Source: Streptomyces carminius (GTDB lineage: Bacteria; Actinomycetota; Actinomycetes; Streptomycetales; Streptomycetaceae). Taken from it: 64,000 nucleotides of DNA. Position numbers and translations under genes: made by a program. The notes under the pieces were generated by a model. That model ran no database searches, was not told where the DNA came from, and saw only the letters and a program-made list of their open reading frames with translations. Numbering within the stretch: position 1 is the first letter of the stretch; every line of letters begins with the position of its first letter. Positions 34,615-44,311 of the stretch are shown here, one piece after another. The stretch lies in the NCBI RefSeq assembly GCF_002794255.1, contig NZ_PGGW01000011.1, positions 1 through 64,000 of the forward strand. Direction: 5' to 3'.

Positions 34615-34869
34615 TCCGGCCTTGTCAAGTGATTGCATGTGATCGTTCATTTTCTTCGGTGGAATAACCCGCGTGAATCCGGATGAGGACTCGGTGGCGG
34701 ACAGAGGCAAGGTCCCTGGTGGGGCGGCTCCCACGAGATCGTCCGCCACGAAGCCAAAGACCCCTCACGTCGGTTGTCCGCGCCGTGCCGCGCCGGATCG
34801 CGGCTGCCGCACCGGCCGCCGGCGGGATGGCCGGGGAACACCGTGCCGCGGTCGCGGCGCCCTCGGCAC

Positions 34870-34900
34870 TTGACCTTGCAGCCGCTGCAGGGACGAGCAT
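34870..34900 (+). promoter_or_regulatory. MerR-type promoter with 19-bp spacer and dyad
   Basis: TTGACC (34870-34875) and GAGCAT (34895-34900) are separated by 19 bp containing the dyad CCTTGCAGCCGCTGCAGG. An over-long spacer holding a palindrome is the hallmark of promoters that MerR proteins twist into an active shape. It lies 7-37 bases before the merR start, so it is likely autoregulatory. Confidence 0.65.
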
Positions 34901-34906
34901 GGGGCC

Positions 34907-35758
34907 ATGCTCTCCATCGGCGAATTCAGCGACATGTGCCAACTGCCCCCGCAGACGCTGCGGTTCTACCACTCCGAGGGCCTGCTCGTCCCGGCCGACG
35001 TCGACGAGCGGACCGGCTACCGCTCGTACCGGTTCGACCAGGTCGAGCAGGCCATGCTGATCACCGTGCTGCGCGGTACGGGGATGAGCGTCGAACTCGT
35101 CCGGCGCGCTCTGGCCGAGCCCGACACGGCGCTCGCCCTGCTGCGGGAGCACCGTGCGCAGGTGCGGCGCCGGCGGCAGGCCCAGGACGAGGCGCTCGAG
35201 GACGCCCTCCGCTTCTTCGGCACGCGGCCGGAGGTGACCCTGCGCCGCGCGCCCGGGGCGAGGGTGGTGACGAAGCCGGTGCCCGACGGGGCCGCCGGGG
35301 ACGGGCAGTACGACTGGGAGGCGGTCGAGACCGCCGTCGCCGCCGCCGTCCGGGAGGTGACCGGGGCCGTGGCGGCGTGCGGGGCCGCGGTGGCGGGCGT
35401 CCCGTGGCGGACCTGGGACGCGGGGACCCTGAAGTGGGAGGGGCAGGGCGTCACCGCAGAGGGGACGCACTGGCTGGTGCACGTCCCCGTCGCGGCGGAG
35501 GGGGAGACGGCGGAGGCCCTGCGCGGCGCGCTGCCCGGCGACGCCGAGGTGCGGGACTTCGAGGCCAGGGACGAACTGTCGATATTCCTTCCGGGCAGAA
35601 GCTCGATGGCCAAGTACGGCACCGCGCTCTCCCGGCTGCTCGCGCACCCCCTCGACGGCGCCTACCCCGACCTCGCCGGCATGCGCCAACTGCTGCACGA
35701 GGACGGCGTCGAGACCGCCGTGCCGATCAGCAGGCTCGACGGGAGCGGCGGGGAGTGA
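34907..35758 (+). CDS. MerR-family regulator with C-terminal effector domain
   Basis: A 283-residue regulator. A MerR HTH and wing (SIGEFSDMCQLPPQTLRFYH, YRSYRFDQVEQ) lead to a coiled coil (~residues 75-110) and a C-terminal domain of about 165 residues resembling GyrI-like effector binding. That size suits binding of a bulky ligand, as in BmrR/TipA-type multidrug regulators. The MFS exporter at 35846 is convergent, so regulation of it is not evident. Confidence 0.9.
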   Translation: MLSIGEFSDMCQLPPQTLRFYHSEGLLVPADVDERTGYRSYRFDQVEQAMLITVLRGTGMSVELVRRALAEPDTALALLREHRAQVRRRRQAQDEALEDALRFFGTRPEVTLRRAPGARVVTKPVPDGAAGDGQYDWEAVETAVAAAVREVTGAVAACGAAVAGVPWRTWDAGTLKWEGQGVTAEGTHWLVHVPVAAEGETAEALRGALPGDAEVRDFEARDELSIFLPGRSSMAKYGTALSRLLAHPLDGAYPDLAGMRQLLHEDGVETAVPISRLDGSGGE

Positions 35759-35845
35759 ACCGTGCGGCGGGGCGGCACCGGCCGGCAGCCCCGCCCGCCC
35801 GTGCCGCGGCGGCCGGGGCGGGGTACCGCGCGGGCGTCCCCTCGG

Positions 35846-37069
35846 CTATTTCGTGGCGGCGGCTGCGGCGGCTGCGGCGGCCGCGGCGGTGCGGCGGGCA
35901 CCGCCCACCACGAACAGCGCCGAGGCCGTGAGCCCGGCGCCGAGCCACAGCACGCCGGCGGTGCCGACACCGTCCACGGTGAAGCCGCCGAGGAGCGCGC
36001 CGAGCGCGATGGACAGGTTGAACGTGGAGACGTACAGCGAGGAGGCGGCCTCGGTCGCGTCCGGCGCGGCCTCCAGGAACCAGGTCTGGAAGGTGACCGG
36101 CACCGCGCCGTAGCCCAGGCCCCACAGGACCAGGAGGGCGCCCGCGGTGAAGGCGCCGGTGTCGATGAGCGCGACGAGCACCAGGGCTGTGGTGAGGACC
36201 ACCGAGATGCCCAGGACGGTCTGCCGCAGCCGTCTGCCGATGAGCGCTCCGGCGACGAAGTTGCCGCAGACGCCGGCGACACCGAAGACGAGCAGCAACG
36301 CGCCGATCACGCCGCCGTCGACGCCGTCGTCCTGGAGGACCGGCCGGACGAACGTGTAGGCCAGGAAGTGGCCGGTGATCACCAGGAAGGTGACGGCGAC
36401 GCCGGTCCGGACGCCCGCGTTGCCCTTCCAGACCCTCGGCAGGTCGGCGAAGGCGATGGTCTCCCTGGCAGGCACCTTCGGCATCAGGAGGAGGACGCAG
36501 GCCAGGGAGACCAGTCCGAGGACGCCCACGGCGGCGAACGCGGTGCGCCAGCCGCTGAGGTCGCCGAGAACGGTGCCGGTGGGGACACCCAGGACGGACG
36601 CGGTCTCGACGCCGCCGAAGACGACGGCGGTGGCGCGGGGGACGTGCTTCTCCGGCACCAGCCGCAGCGCGATGCCCCCGGCGATGGACCAGAAGCCGCC
36701 GACGCTGACGCCGATCAGGAAACGGGCGGCCAGGACGAGGGCGAAGCCGGTCGCGAACGCGGAGACCAGATTGGCCGCGCCCACCAGGCCGATCAGGACC
36801 GCCAGTACGGCACGGCGGTCGAGGTGGCCGGTGGCCACGGTCACCAGGGGTGCCGAGACGGCGGCGACCAGACCGGGCACGGTCACCATCAGTCCCGCGG
36901 TGCCCTCGGAGACGTCCAGCGCGGTGCCGACCGGGGTGAGCAGGCCCACGGGCAGCAGTTCGGAGGTCATCAGGGAGAAGATGCCCAGGGTCACCGCCAG
37001 GACGGCGAGCCAGCCCCTGACGGGCGAACGGCCGGGGGCGGCGGGCACCGGTGTGCCGGTGGTGGTCAC
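35846..37069 (-). CDS. MFS transporter (AraJ/PbuE-like drug efflux type)
   Basis: A 407-residue membrane protein with about 12 helices. The loop motif ATGHLDRRAVL after helix 2 and GVETASVLGVPTGTVLGDLSG (motif C-like) point to a DHA1-type proton-driven exporter (AraJ/NepI-like). The C-terminus is poly-Ala. The start is GTG 37069. It lies 98 bases downstream of the AhpD-like gene on the same strand, probably as an operon controlled by the divergent MocR regulator. Confidence 0.9.
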   Translation of the reverse strand: MTTTGTPVPAAPGRSPVRGWLAVLAVTLGIFSLMTSELLPVGLLTPVGTALDVSEGTAGLMVTVPGLVAAVSAPLVTVATGHLDRRAVLAVLIGLVGAANLVSAFATGFALVLAARFLIGVSVGGFWSIAGGIALRLVPEKHVPRATAVVFGGVETASVLGVPTGTVLGDLSGWRTAFAAVGVLGLVSLACVLLLMPKVPARETIAFADLPRVWKGNAGVRTGVAVTFLVITGHFLAYTFVRPVLQDDGVDGGVIGALLLVFGVAGVCGNFVAGALIGRRLRQTVLGISVVLTTALVLVALIDTGAFTAGALLVLWGLGYGAVPVTFQTWFLEAAPDATEAASSLYVSTFNLSIALGALLGGFTVDGVGTAGVLWLGAGLTASALFVVGGARRTAAAAAAAAAAATK

Positions 37070-37167
37070 GGCTGCGTCAGCCCTTCGTCGGAAACGGGAT
37101 CACGGCATGCCGTGGGCGGTGGCCCGGGGAGAGGGGGAACGGGCCACCGCCCGCGGGGATGTGGCGG

Positions 37168-37620
37168 CTACGCGGTGCCGGGGGTCCTGCGCGTGGCGAC
37201 GTTCATCCGGTTCCACGTGTTGACGGTGAAGACGAGCGCGATGAGCTGGGCGAGCCCCTTCTCGCCGAAGTGCTTCGCGGCCTCCTCGTAGACCTCGTCC
37301 GGCACACCCCGCGGCAGCAGGGTGACGGCCTCGGCCAGCGCCAGGGCGGCCCGCTCCTTCCCGGTGTAGAGGCTCGACTCCTCCCATGCGGAGAGCTGGT
37401 GGAGCCGCTCCTCCGTCTCACCGGCCTTGCGGGCGTCGGAGGTGTGGTAGTCGATGCAGTACGCACAGCGGTTGAGCTGCGAGGCGCGGACCTGCACCAG
37501 TTCGAGCAGGACGGGGTCGAGGCCCTCGCGGGCCGCGGCGTCGAGGGCCAGTACGGCCTTGAAGACCTTGGGGGCGGCAGTGGGGAAGTCCATGCGCTGG
37601 GGCACCTGAAACGTCGTCAT
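37168..37620 (-). CDS. AhpD-like carboxymuconolactone decarboxylase-family protein
   Basis: A 150-residue alkylhydroperoxidase-like protein with the redox motif CAYCIDYHT (CxxCxxxH) around residues 52-60, as in AhpD. Such proteins reduce peroxides or resolve thiol adducts. It is divergent from the MocR regulator (47 bp apart) and followed by an MFS exporter, which suggests a stress- or toxicant-induced unit. Confidence 0.93.
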   Translation of the reverse strand: MTTFQVPQRMDFPTAAPKVFKAVLALDAAAREGLDPVLLELVQVRASQLNRCAYCIDYHTSDARKAGETEERLHQLSAWEESSLYTGKERAALALAEAVTLLPRGVPDEVYEEAAKHFGEKGLAQLIALVFTVNTWNRMNVATRRTPGTA

Positions 37621-37666
37621 ATGCCGAGGCTAGGTGCGGAAAGGACCCGGGGTAGGGTGCATTTCC

Positions 37667-39127
37667 ATGGCGGAAGCATGGGCCAATTCCCCGGAGCCGG
37701 AACCGGAATCCTTCGGGAGCCGGCCGGGACAGGCCGCGGGAGCCGACCTCCATCTGGAGCTCTCCGGGGAGGGGAGCCTGCGCGGTCAGCTCATGCACGC
37801 CCTGCGCGAGGCCATCCGCTCCGGCCGGTTCGCCCCCGGTACCCGGCTGCCCCCCTACCGCGGTCTCGCCCGGGATCTGGGCATCGCCCGCAACACCGTC
37901 GCCGCCGCCTACGCCGAGCTCGCCGAGGAGGGCTGGCTCTCCGCCCGCCAGGGCTCCGGCACCCGGGTCGCCCGGCGTACCGCGCCGCTCCACCCGGACC
38001 AGGTGCGCGGCCCGCGGCACCGGCCCCGCCGGCGGCCCCCGCACGACCTGATGCCGAGCTCTCCCGACGCGGCCGCCTTCCCGCGTTCCGCCTGGCTCAC
38101 CTCCGCGCGGCGGGCCCTCGCGGCGGCCCCCAGCGAGGCCTTCGGCGTGGGCGACGCGCGCGGCAGGCCCGAGCTGCGCGAGGCGCTCGCGGAGTACCTG
38201 GCGCGCGCCAGGGGGGTGCGCACCGAGCCCGACCGCATCGTGGTCTGCTCCGGTTTCGCCCACGCGCTGAAGCTGCTGTGCGGCGTACTGACGGGCGCGG
38301 TCGCGGTGGAGTCCTACGGGCTGGGCTTCCACCGGGACCTGATAGGGGGGACGGGGCTGCGGACCGTTCCGCTCACCGTCGACTCCCACGGGGCCCGGGT
38401 CGACGAGTTGCCCGCCACCGGCGCCGAGGCCGTACTGCTCACACCCGCGCACCAGTTCCCCACCGGCGGCCCGCTGCGTCCGGAGCGCAGGGCGGCGGTC
38501 GTCGACTGGGCCCGCTCCCACGGCGGACTGCTCATCGAGGACGACTACGACGGGGAGTTCCGCTACGACCGGCAGCCGGTCGGGGCGGTCCAGGGACTCG
38601 ACCCCGAGCGGGTCGTCTACCTCGGCTCCGCCAGCAAAAGCCTGTCACCGGCGCTGCGGCTCGGCTGGATGGCGGTGCCGGGCCGGCTCGTCGACGACAT
38701 CCTCGCCGCCAAGGGGGAGCGGGAGATGTGGTCGGGCGTCGTCGACCAGCTTACCCTGGCCGACTTCATCGCCCGCGGCGCCTACGACCGGCATCTGCGC
38801 CGTATGCGGCAGCAGTACCGGCGCAGGCGCGACCAACTGGTCGGCACGCTCGCCGAACGCGCCCCGCACATCGGGGTCAGCGGCATGGCGGCCGGGCTGC
38901 ACGCGGTCCTCGAACTGCCGGCGGGCACCGAGGAGGCGGCCCTGCGCGCGGCCCGCCGCCAGGGGCTGGCCCTCGACGGGCTGCGGTCCTACCGCCACCC
39001 CGACAGCACGATGCCGCCGCGCGACGGCCTGGTCATCGGCTACGGCACCCCGCCGGAGCACGCCTTCGCGGCGGCCCTGGAGGCGCTGTGCCTGGCCCTG
39101 CCCGATGCGCCGCGGGAAGGCCGCTGA
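37667..39127 (+). CDS. MocR/PdxR-type regulator (GntR HTH plus aminotransferase fold)
   Basis: A 486-residue MocR protein. The N-terminal GntR winged helix (LREAIRSGRFAPGTRLPPYR, TVAAAYAELAEEGWL) is fused to a fold-type I aminotransferase-like domain. The PLP-binding Lys is in LGSASKSLSPALRLGW, and EDDYDGEFRY holds the ring-binding Asp. MocR proteins use PLP as sensor. It is divergent from the ahpD-MFS pair, its probable target. ATG 37667 is the likely start. Confidence 0.93.
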   Translation: MAEAWANSPEPEPESFGSRPGQAAGADLHLELSGEGSLRGQLMHALREAIRSGRFAPGTRLPPYRGLARDLGIARNTVAAAYAELAEEGWLSARQGSGTRVARRTAPLHPDQVRGPRHRPRRRPPHDLMPSSPDAAAFPRSAWLTSARRALAAAPSEAFGVGDARGRPELREALAEYLARARGVRTEPDRIVVCSGFAHALKLLCGVLTGAVAVESYGLGFHRDLIGGTGLRTVPLTVDSHGARVDELPATGAEAVLLTPAHQFPTGGPLRPERRAAVVDWARSHGGLLIEDDYDGEFRYDRQPVGAVQGLDPERVVYLGSASKSLSPALRLGWMAVPGRLVDDILAAKGEREMWSGVVDQLTLADFIARGAYDRHLRRMRQQYRRRRDQLVGTLAERAPHIGVSGMAAGLHAVLELPAGTEEAALRAARRQGLALDGLRSYRHPDSTMPPRDGLVIGYGTPPEHAFAAALEALCLALPDAPREGR

Positions 39128-39317
39128 CCCGCGCCCGGGCGCGTCGGCGGCCGGACATCCGGCGCCACCCGGCCCGGGGTCCGTGCCGTGACCGGTACCG
39201 CTTCCCGCCCTGCCCGGGGCTTGTGGGGAAGCGAACACGTTCCTAGCATCGCCGGTGTTACATCATTGGTGTCACATGGTCGCGACGGTGCGGCCACAAC
39301 GGCGGCCGGAGGTCCGG

Positions 39318-39560
39318 ATGGGTGCGGAGGGCGGCGGGCGCGGCGGCCCGCTCGCCGGGGTGCGGGTGGTGGAGCCGGCGGGCATCGGGGCCGGCCCGTT
39401 CGCCGCCGTGCTCCTGGCCGACCTGGGCGCCGACGCCGTGCGCGTCGACCGGCCCGGCGGCCAGGCCGCCCTGCCGATCGACCCGGCCCTGGACGTCACC
39501 GGCCGCGGCAAGCGCTCCGTGGTGGTGGACCTGAAGGCCGAGGACGGCCCCGCCGCACCG
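39318..39560 (+). pseudogene. CaiB/BaiF CoA-transferase (racemase-like) remnant
   Basis: The first ~75 residues match the N-terminus of alpha-methylacyl-CoA racemase-type CoA transferases ([51 protein letters not shown]). After KAEDG the sequence becomes low-complexity Pro/Ala-rich and the remaining ~300 residues of the family are missing. It is a decapitated gene just upstream of the thiolase-fadB operon and may once have been its first member. Confidence 0.75.
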
Positions 39561-39828
39561 CCCCGACCGCCCGCCCCGCCCGCCCCGCTCGGCGCGGACG
39601 CGGCCTCGGCGGCCCGCGACCGGGATCCGCCGTCCCCGCCTGAGCCCGCCTCCGCCCCCGCGTCCGCCTCCCCGGAACGGGACGGGAGCGGGACCATGGA
39701 CGACGGGGGCGGTGAGGATGACGGCGGACGACGGCGGACGACCCCGCCGGCCGCCCGGCGTCCCCGGACCGTCCCCGGCCGACTGCCCCGTCCCACCCTC
39801 CCGAAGGCTCCCGAAAGGCTCCGATACC

Positions 39829-41055
39829 GTGACCCGTGACGCGAGCAACGACGCGTACCTCTACGACGCCATCCGCACCCCGCGCGGGCGCGGCAAGGCC
39901 GGCGGTGCCCTGTACGGGACCAAGCCGATCGACCTGGTCGTCGGCCTGATCCACGAACTGCGCCGCCGCTTCCCCGGGCTGGACCCGGCCGCGATCGACG
40001 ACATCGTGCTCGGCGTCGTCACCCCGGTCGGCGACCAGGGCGCCGACATCGCCCGCACCGCCGCCACCGCCGCCGGACTGCCGGAGTCGGTGGCGGGCGT
40101 CCAGGAGAACCGCTTCTGCGCCTCCGGCCTGGAGGCCGTCAACCTGGCCGCCGCCAAGATCCGCTCCGGCTGGGAGGACCTCGTCCTGGCCGGCGGCGTG
40201 GAGTCGATGTCCCGGGTGCCGATGGGCTCCGACGGCGGCGCCTGGGCCATGGACCCGATGACCGCCTACGAGACCTCCTTCGTCCCGCAGGGCATCGGCG
40301 CCGACCTGATCGCCACCATCGAGGGCTTCTCCCGCCGCGACGTGGACGAGTACGCCGCCCTGTCCCAGGAGCGCGCCGCGCAGGCGTGGAAGGAGGGCCG
40401 CTTCGACCGCTCGGTCGTCCCCGTCACCGACCGCGCCGGCCTGACCGTCCTCGACCGCGACGAGCACCCGCGCCCCGGCACCACCGCCGACTCCCTGGCC
40501 GCCCTCAAGCCGTCCTTCGCCGCGATCGGCGAGGCGGGCGGCTTCGACGCGGTGGCGCTGCAGAAGTACCACTGGGTGGAGAGGATCGACCACGTCCACC
40601 ACGCGGGCAACTCCTCCGGCATCGTGGACGGCGCCGCGCTGGTGGCGATCGGCAGCCGCGAGGTGGGGGAGCGGTACGGGCTCACCCCGCGGGCCCGGAT
40701 CGTCTCGGCCGCCGTCTCCGGCTCCGAGCCGACCATCATGCTCACCGGCCCGGCCCCCGCCTCCCGCAAGGCGCTCGCCAGGGCGGGCCTGACGATCGAC
40801 GACATCGACCTGGTGGAGATCAACGAGGCGTTCGCGGCCGTCGTGCTGCGCTTCGTCAAGGACATGGGCCTGCCGATGGACAAGGTCAACGTCAACGGCG
40901 GCGCCATCGCCCTGGGACACCCGCTGGGCGCCACCGGCGCGATGATCCTGGGCACCCTCGTCGACGAACTCGAGCGCCGGGACGAGCGCTACGGCCTGGC
41001 CACCCTGTGCGTCGGCGGCGGCATGGGCATCGCCACCGTCGTCGAGCGGCTGTGA
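39829..41055 (+). CDS. fadA: Acetyl-CoA C-acyltransferase (thiolase, FadA-like)
   Basis: A 408-residue thiolase. The acyl-accepting C97 is in [11 protein letters not shown], and the second half has [20 protein letters not shown] and CVGGGMG with the catalytic His and Cys. It carries out the last step of beta-oxidation, cleaving 3-ketoacyl-CoA. GTG 39829 has AAAGG upstream. It is followed after 65 bp by the multifunctional FadB-like gene, forming a two-gene fatty-acid degradation operon. Confidence 0.95.
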   Translation: MTRDASNDAYLYDAIRTPRGRGKAGGALYGTKPIDLVVGLIHELRRRFPGLDPAAIDDIVLGVVTPVGDQGADIARTAATAAGLPESVAGVQENRFCASGLEAVNLAAAKIRSGWEDLVLAGGVESMSRVPMGSDGGAWAMDPMTAYETSFVPQGIGADLIATIEGFSRRDVDEYAALSQERAAQAWKEGRFDRSVVPVTDRAGLTVLDRDEHPRPGTTADSLAALKPSFAAIGEAGGFDAVALQKYHWVERIDHVHHAGNSSGIVDGAALVAIGSREVGERYGLTPRARIVSAAVSGSEPTIMLTGPAPASRKALARAGLTIDDIDLVEINEAFAAVVLRFVKDMGLPMDKVNVNGGAIALGHPLGATGAMILGTLVDELERRDERYGLATLCVGGGMGIATVVERL

Positions 41056-41120
41056 GCCACGGCGACCCCACCCCCCGGACACAGCGACCCGCGACACGCA
41101 ACGGAGACCGAGTAACCGCC

Positions 41121-43304
41121 ATGGCAGCCCCCGCCCCGTCCGCCATCCGCTGGGAGCAGGACGACACCGGTGTCGTCACCCTCACCCTGGACGACCCGGA
41201 CCAGTCCGCCAACACCATGAACGCCGCGTTCACCGCCTCGCTGGCGGCCGTCGCCGACCGGCTGGAGAAGGAGAGGGACACCGTCCGCGGTGTCGTCGTC
41301 ACCTCCGCCAAGAAGACCTTCTTCGCCGGCGGCGACCTGCACGACCTGCTCGCCGTCCGCCCCGAGCAGGCGCAGGAGCTCTTCGACCGCGGCATGGCCG
41401 TCAAACGGAACCTGCGCCGCGTCGAGACCCTGGGCGTCCCCGTCGTCGCCGCGCTCAACGGCGCCGCGCTCGGCGGCGGTCTGGAGATCGCGCTGGCCTG
41501 CCACCACCGTGTCGCGCTCGACGCCCCCGGATCCCGCATCGGCCTGCCCGAGGCCACCCTCGGCCTGCTGCCCGGCGGCGGGGGAGTGGTGCGCACCGTG
41601 CGGCTGCTGGGCATCGCCGACGCCCTGCTGAACGTACTGCTCTCCGGGCAGCGGTACGCCCCCCGCGCCGCCCTGGACAAGGGCCTGGTCCACGAGGTCG
41701 TGGACACCCCCGAGGAGCTGTACGCCCGGGCGCGGGCGTACATCGAGGACCGTCCGGAGTCCGCCCAGCCCTGGGACACCCCGGGCTACCGGATCCCCGG
41801 CGGCACCCCCGCGCACCCGAAGCTCGCCGGGCACCTCCCGTCGTTCCCCGCCAACCTGGCCAAGCGGCTCGGCGGTGCCCCCTACCCGGCCCAGCGCGAC
41901 ATCCTGGCCGCCGCCGTCGAGGGCGCCCAGGTGGACTTCGACACCGCCCAGGTGATCGAGTCCCGCTACTTCACCTCGCTGGCCACCGGGCAGACCGCCA
42001 AGAACATGATCCAGGCGTTCTTCTTCGATCTCCAGGCGGTCAACTCCGGACGCAGCCGTCCGCGGGGCATCGAGCCCCGCGAGGTGCGGAAGGTCGCGGT
42101 GCTCGGCGCGGGCATGATGGGCGCGGGTATCGCGTACGCCTGCGCCAGGGCCGGGATCGAGGTCGTCCTGAAGGACGTGACGGCGGAGGCCGCCGAGAAG
42201 GGCAAGGCGCACTCCGCCGGCCTCCTCGACAAGGCGCTGGCCAAGGGCCGCACCACGCCGCAGGAGCGCGACGCCCTGCTGGCCCGTATCACCCCCACCG
42301 CCGGGACGGCCGCACTCGCCGGCTGCGACGCGGTGATCGAGGCGGTCTTCGAGGACACCGCGCTCAAGCACAAGGTCCTCGCCGAGATCGAGGGCGCCGT
42401 GGCGCCCGGCGCCCTGCTGTGCTCCAACACCTCCACCATCCCGATCACCACCCTGGCCGAGGGCGTGCGCGGACAGCGCGACTTCATCGGACTGCACTTC
42501 TTCTCGCCGGTCGAGAAGATGCCGCTGGTGGAGATCGTCCGGGGCGGGGAGACCGGCGACGAGGCGGTGGCCCGCGCCTTCGACCTGGTGCGGCAGCTCG
42601 GCAAGACCCCGATCGTGGTGCGCGACTCCCGGGGCTTCTTCACCTCCCGGGTGATCGGCCGGTTCATCGAGGAGGGCATGGCCCTGGTCGCCGAGGGTGT
42701 CGAGCCCGCCTCGGTGGAGCAGGCCGCCGCCCAGGCCGGCTACCCGGCGAAGGTGCTGGCCCTGGTGGACGAACTGGCCCTCACCCTGCCGCGCAGGATC
42801 CGCGAGGAGACCCGGCGCGCGGTCGAGGCCGCGGGCGGCACCTGGGAGCCGCACCCGGCCGACACCGTCCTGGACCGGATGATCGACGAGTTCGGCCGCA
42901 CCGGCCGCGGCGGCGGCGCGGGCTTCTACGACTACGGCCCGGACGGGAGGCGCGCGGGCCTGTGGCCCGGGCTGCGCGAGCACTTCACCCGGCCCGGCAC
43001 CGACATCCCCTTCGAGGACATGAAGGAGCGGATGCTCTTCGCCGAGGCACTGGACTCCGTCCGCTGCCTGGAGGAGGGCGTGCTGACCTCGGTCGCCGAC
43101 GCCAACATCGGCTCGCTCCTGGGCATCGGCTTCCCCGGCTGGACCGGCGGCGTCCTGCAGTACGTCAACGGCTACGAGGGGGGCCTGCCCGGTTTCGTCG
43201 CCCGCGCCCGCGAACTCGCCGAACGCTACGGCGACCGGTTCGCGCCGCCGGAACCGCTGCTGGAGAAGGCGGCGAAGGGCGAGACCTTCACCGATTCCCG
43301 CTGA
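41121..43304 (+). CDS. fadB: FadB-like enoyl-CoA hydratase/3-hydroxyacyl-CoA dehydrogenase
   Basis: A 727-residue fusion. The N-terminal crotonase domain (to ~residue 220) has the oxyanion segment AALNGAALGGGLEIALACHH and catalytic Glu in LPEATLGLLPG. The dehydrogenase domain begins near 320 with VAVLGAGMMGAGIA and contains SNTSTIPI and GLHFFSPVEKMPLVEIV with the catalytic His. Two C-terminal dehydrogenase domains follow. It hydrates enoyl-CoA and oxidises the product with NAD for the thiolase encoded upstream. Confidence 0.95.
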   Translation: MAAPAPSAIRWEQDDTGVVTLTLDDPDQSANTMNAAFTASLAAVADRLEKERDTVRGVVVTSAKKTFFAGGDLHDLLAVRPEQAQELFDRGMAVKRNLRRVETLGVPVVAALNGAALGGGLEIALACHHRVALDAPGSRIGLPEATLGLLPGGGGVVRTVRLLGIADALLNVLLSGQRYAPRAALDKGLVHEVVDTPEELYARARAYIEDRPESAQPWDTPGYRIPGGTPAHPKLAGHLPSFPANLAKRLGGAPYPAQRDILAAAVEGAQVDFDTAQVIESRYFTSLATGQTAKNMIQAFFFDLQAVNSGRSRPRGIEPREVRKVAVLGAGMMGAGIAYACARAGIEVVLKDVTAEAAEKGKAHSAGLLDKALAKGRTTPQERDALLARITPTAGTAALAGCDAVIEAVFEDTALKHKVLAEIEGAVAPGALLCSNTSTIPITTLAEGVRGQRDFIGLHFFSPVEKMPLVEIVRGGETGDEAVARAFDLVRQLGKTPIVVRDSRGFFTSRVIGRFIEEGMALVAEGVEPASVEQAAAQAGYPAKVLALVDELALTLPRRIREETRRAVEAAGGTWEPHPADTVLDRMIDEFGRTGRGGGAGFYDYGPDGRRAGLWPGLREHFTRPGTDIPFEDMKERMLFAEALDSVRCLEEGVLTSVADANIGSLLGIGFPGWTGGVLQYVNGYEGGLPGFVARARELAERYGDRFAPPEPLLEKAAKGETFTDSR

Positions 43305-43332
43305 CCCGGTGAGTGCGCGGCCGGGCCGTCAC

Positions 43333-43360
43333 GGGTGCCGGACGTCCCCGCCCGGCACCC
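43333..43360 (+). terminator. Terminator after fadB
   Basis: GGGTGCCGG and CCGGCACCC form a 9-bp stem with a 10-base loop, 29 bases after the fadB stop, between the operon and the convergent merR gene. Confidence 0.65.
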
Positions 43361-43534
43361 GGGGCGAGCCGGCCCCGTGAACGGCCCGCCCGGGCGGCGG
43401 GACAGGGACGCCCGGCACGTCCGGTGCGCCGGACGACCGGAGGCCGGGCGGCGGACATACCCGCCATCCGGCCTCCGGCGCCGGGAGCCGCAGCCTGCCG
43501 TTCCCCGGGCGGTCCGGACCGCCCGTCGCCGGGA

Positions 43535-44260
43535 TCACCCCTCGCCGGGGAAGGAGGCCCGCAGCTCCTCGCGCATCGACCGCTGGAAGGCGGTCACCAG
43601 CGCCTGCACCACCACCGGCTGCATATGGGCCGACAGCTCCCGCACGGTCTCCACCCGCTCCGGGTCCTCCTCCCGCAACCGGTAGGGATCCCACACCTCC
43701 TCCTTGAACAGCCTGCTCAGCTCGCGGGCCGCGGCCCGGCTGTGCGCCAGGACGACCGAGCGCGCCGCGCGGAGCGTCTCCAGCGGAACGGGCAGCTCCA
43801 GCAGCCGCACCCCCAGCTCCAGGGTGCCGGGATCGACCCGGAAGACGTCCGGGTCCCCGGTGCGGGTGAGGACCCCCGTCACCGCCAGCCGGTCGATGTC
43901 GTCCTCGGTCAGCTCCCGCCCGGCCCGCCGCTCCAGCGCCTCCCGGGTGGTCTCCCGCTCGGTGTCCGGCGCCCAGGAGGCCACCCGGGCCCGGTGGACG
44001 GCCAGCTCCTCCGGACCGAGGCCGGGCGGCAGCCGCCGCAGGTAACGCTCGACGGCCGCCAGCGTCATCCCCTGCCGCCGCAGCTCCGCTATCAGCGCCA
44101 GCCGGGCCAGATGGCCGGGGCCGTAGCGCCCCACCCGGCGGGGCCCGATCTCGGGCGGCGGCAGCAGTCCCCGGGTGGAGTAGAAGCGGACCGTGCGGAC
44201 GGTCACCCCGGCGCGGGCGGCCAGCTCGTCGACGGTCAGGGAGGCAGCCGTGTCCATCAT
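43535..44260 (-). CDS. MerR-family regulator
   Basis: A 241-residue protein with a MerR N-terminal HTH (LTVDELAARAGVTVRTVRFY, PPEIGPRRVGRYG) and a long helical C-terminus without obvious metal-binding Cys. MerR proteins of this type often sit beside fatty-acid catabolism genes in Streptomyces. It converges on the fadAB operon and may regulate it, but no operator was identified. Confidence 0.88.
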   Translation of the reverse strand: MMDTAASLTVDELAARAGVTVRTVRFYSTRGLLPPPEIGPRRVGRYGPGHLARLALIAELRRQGMTLAAVERYLRRLPPGLGPEELAVHRARVASWAPDTERETTREALERRAGRELTEDDIDRLAVTGVLTRTGDPDVFRVDPGTLELGVRLLELPVPLETLRAARSVVLAHSRAAARELSRLFKEEVWDPYRLREEDPERVETVRELSAHMQPVVVQALVTAFQRSMREELRASFPGEG

Positions 44261-44311
44261 GTGCGTCAGTATCGCTGTCGCACCGGTGTTGTGAAACCGG
44301 CCGCCGCCGGG

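Noticed and set aside
34590..34635. On the minus strand TTGACA and TGTAAC are 17 bp apart inside the 5' end of the deaminase toxin gene.
   Set aside because: It could be a promoter, but a good ribosome-binding site and ATG at 34614 overlap it, so the evidence conflicts.
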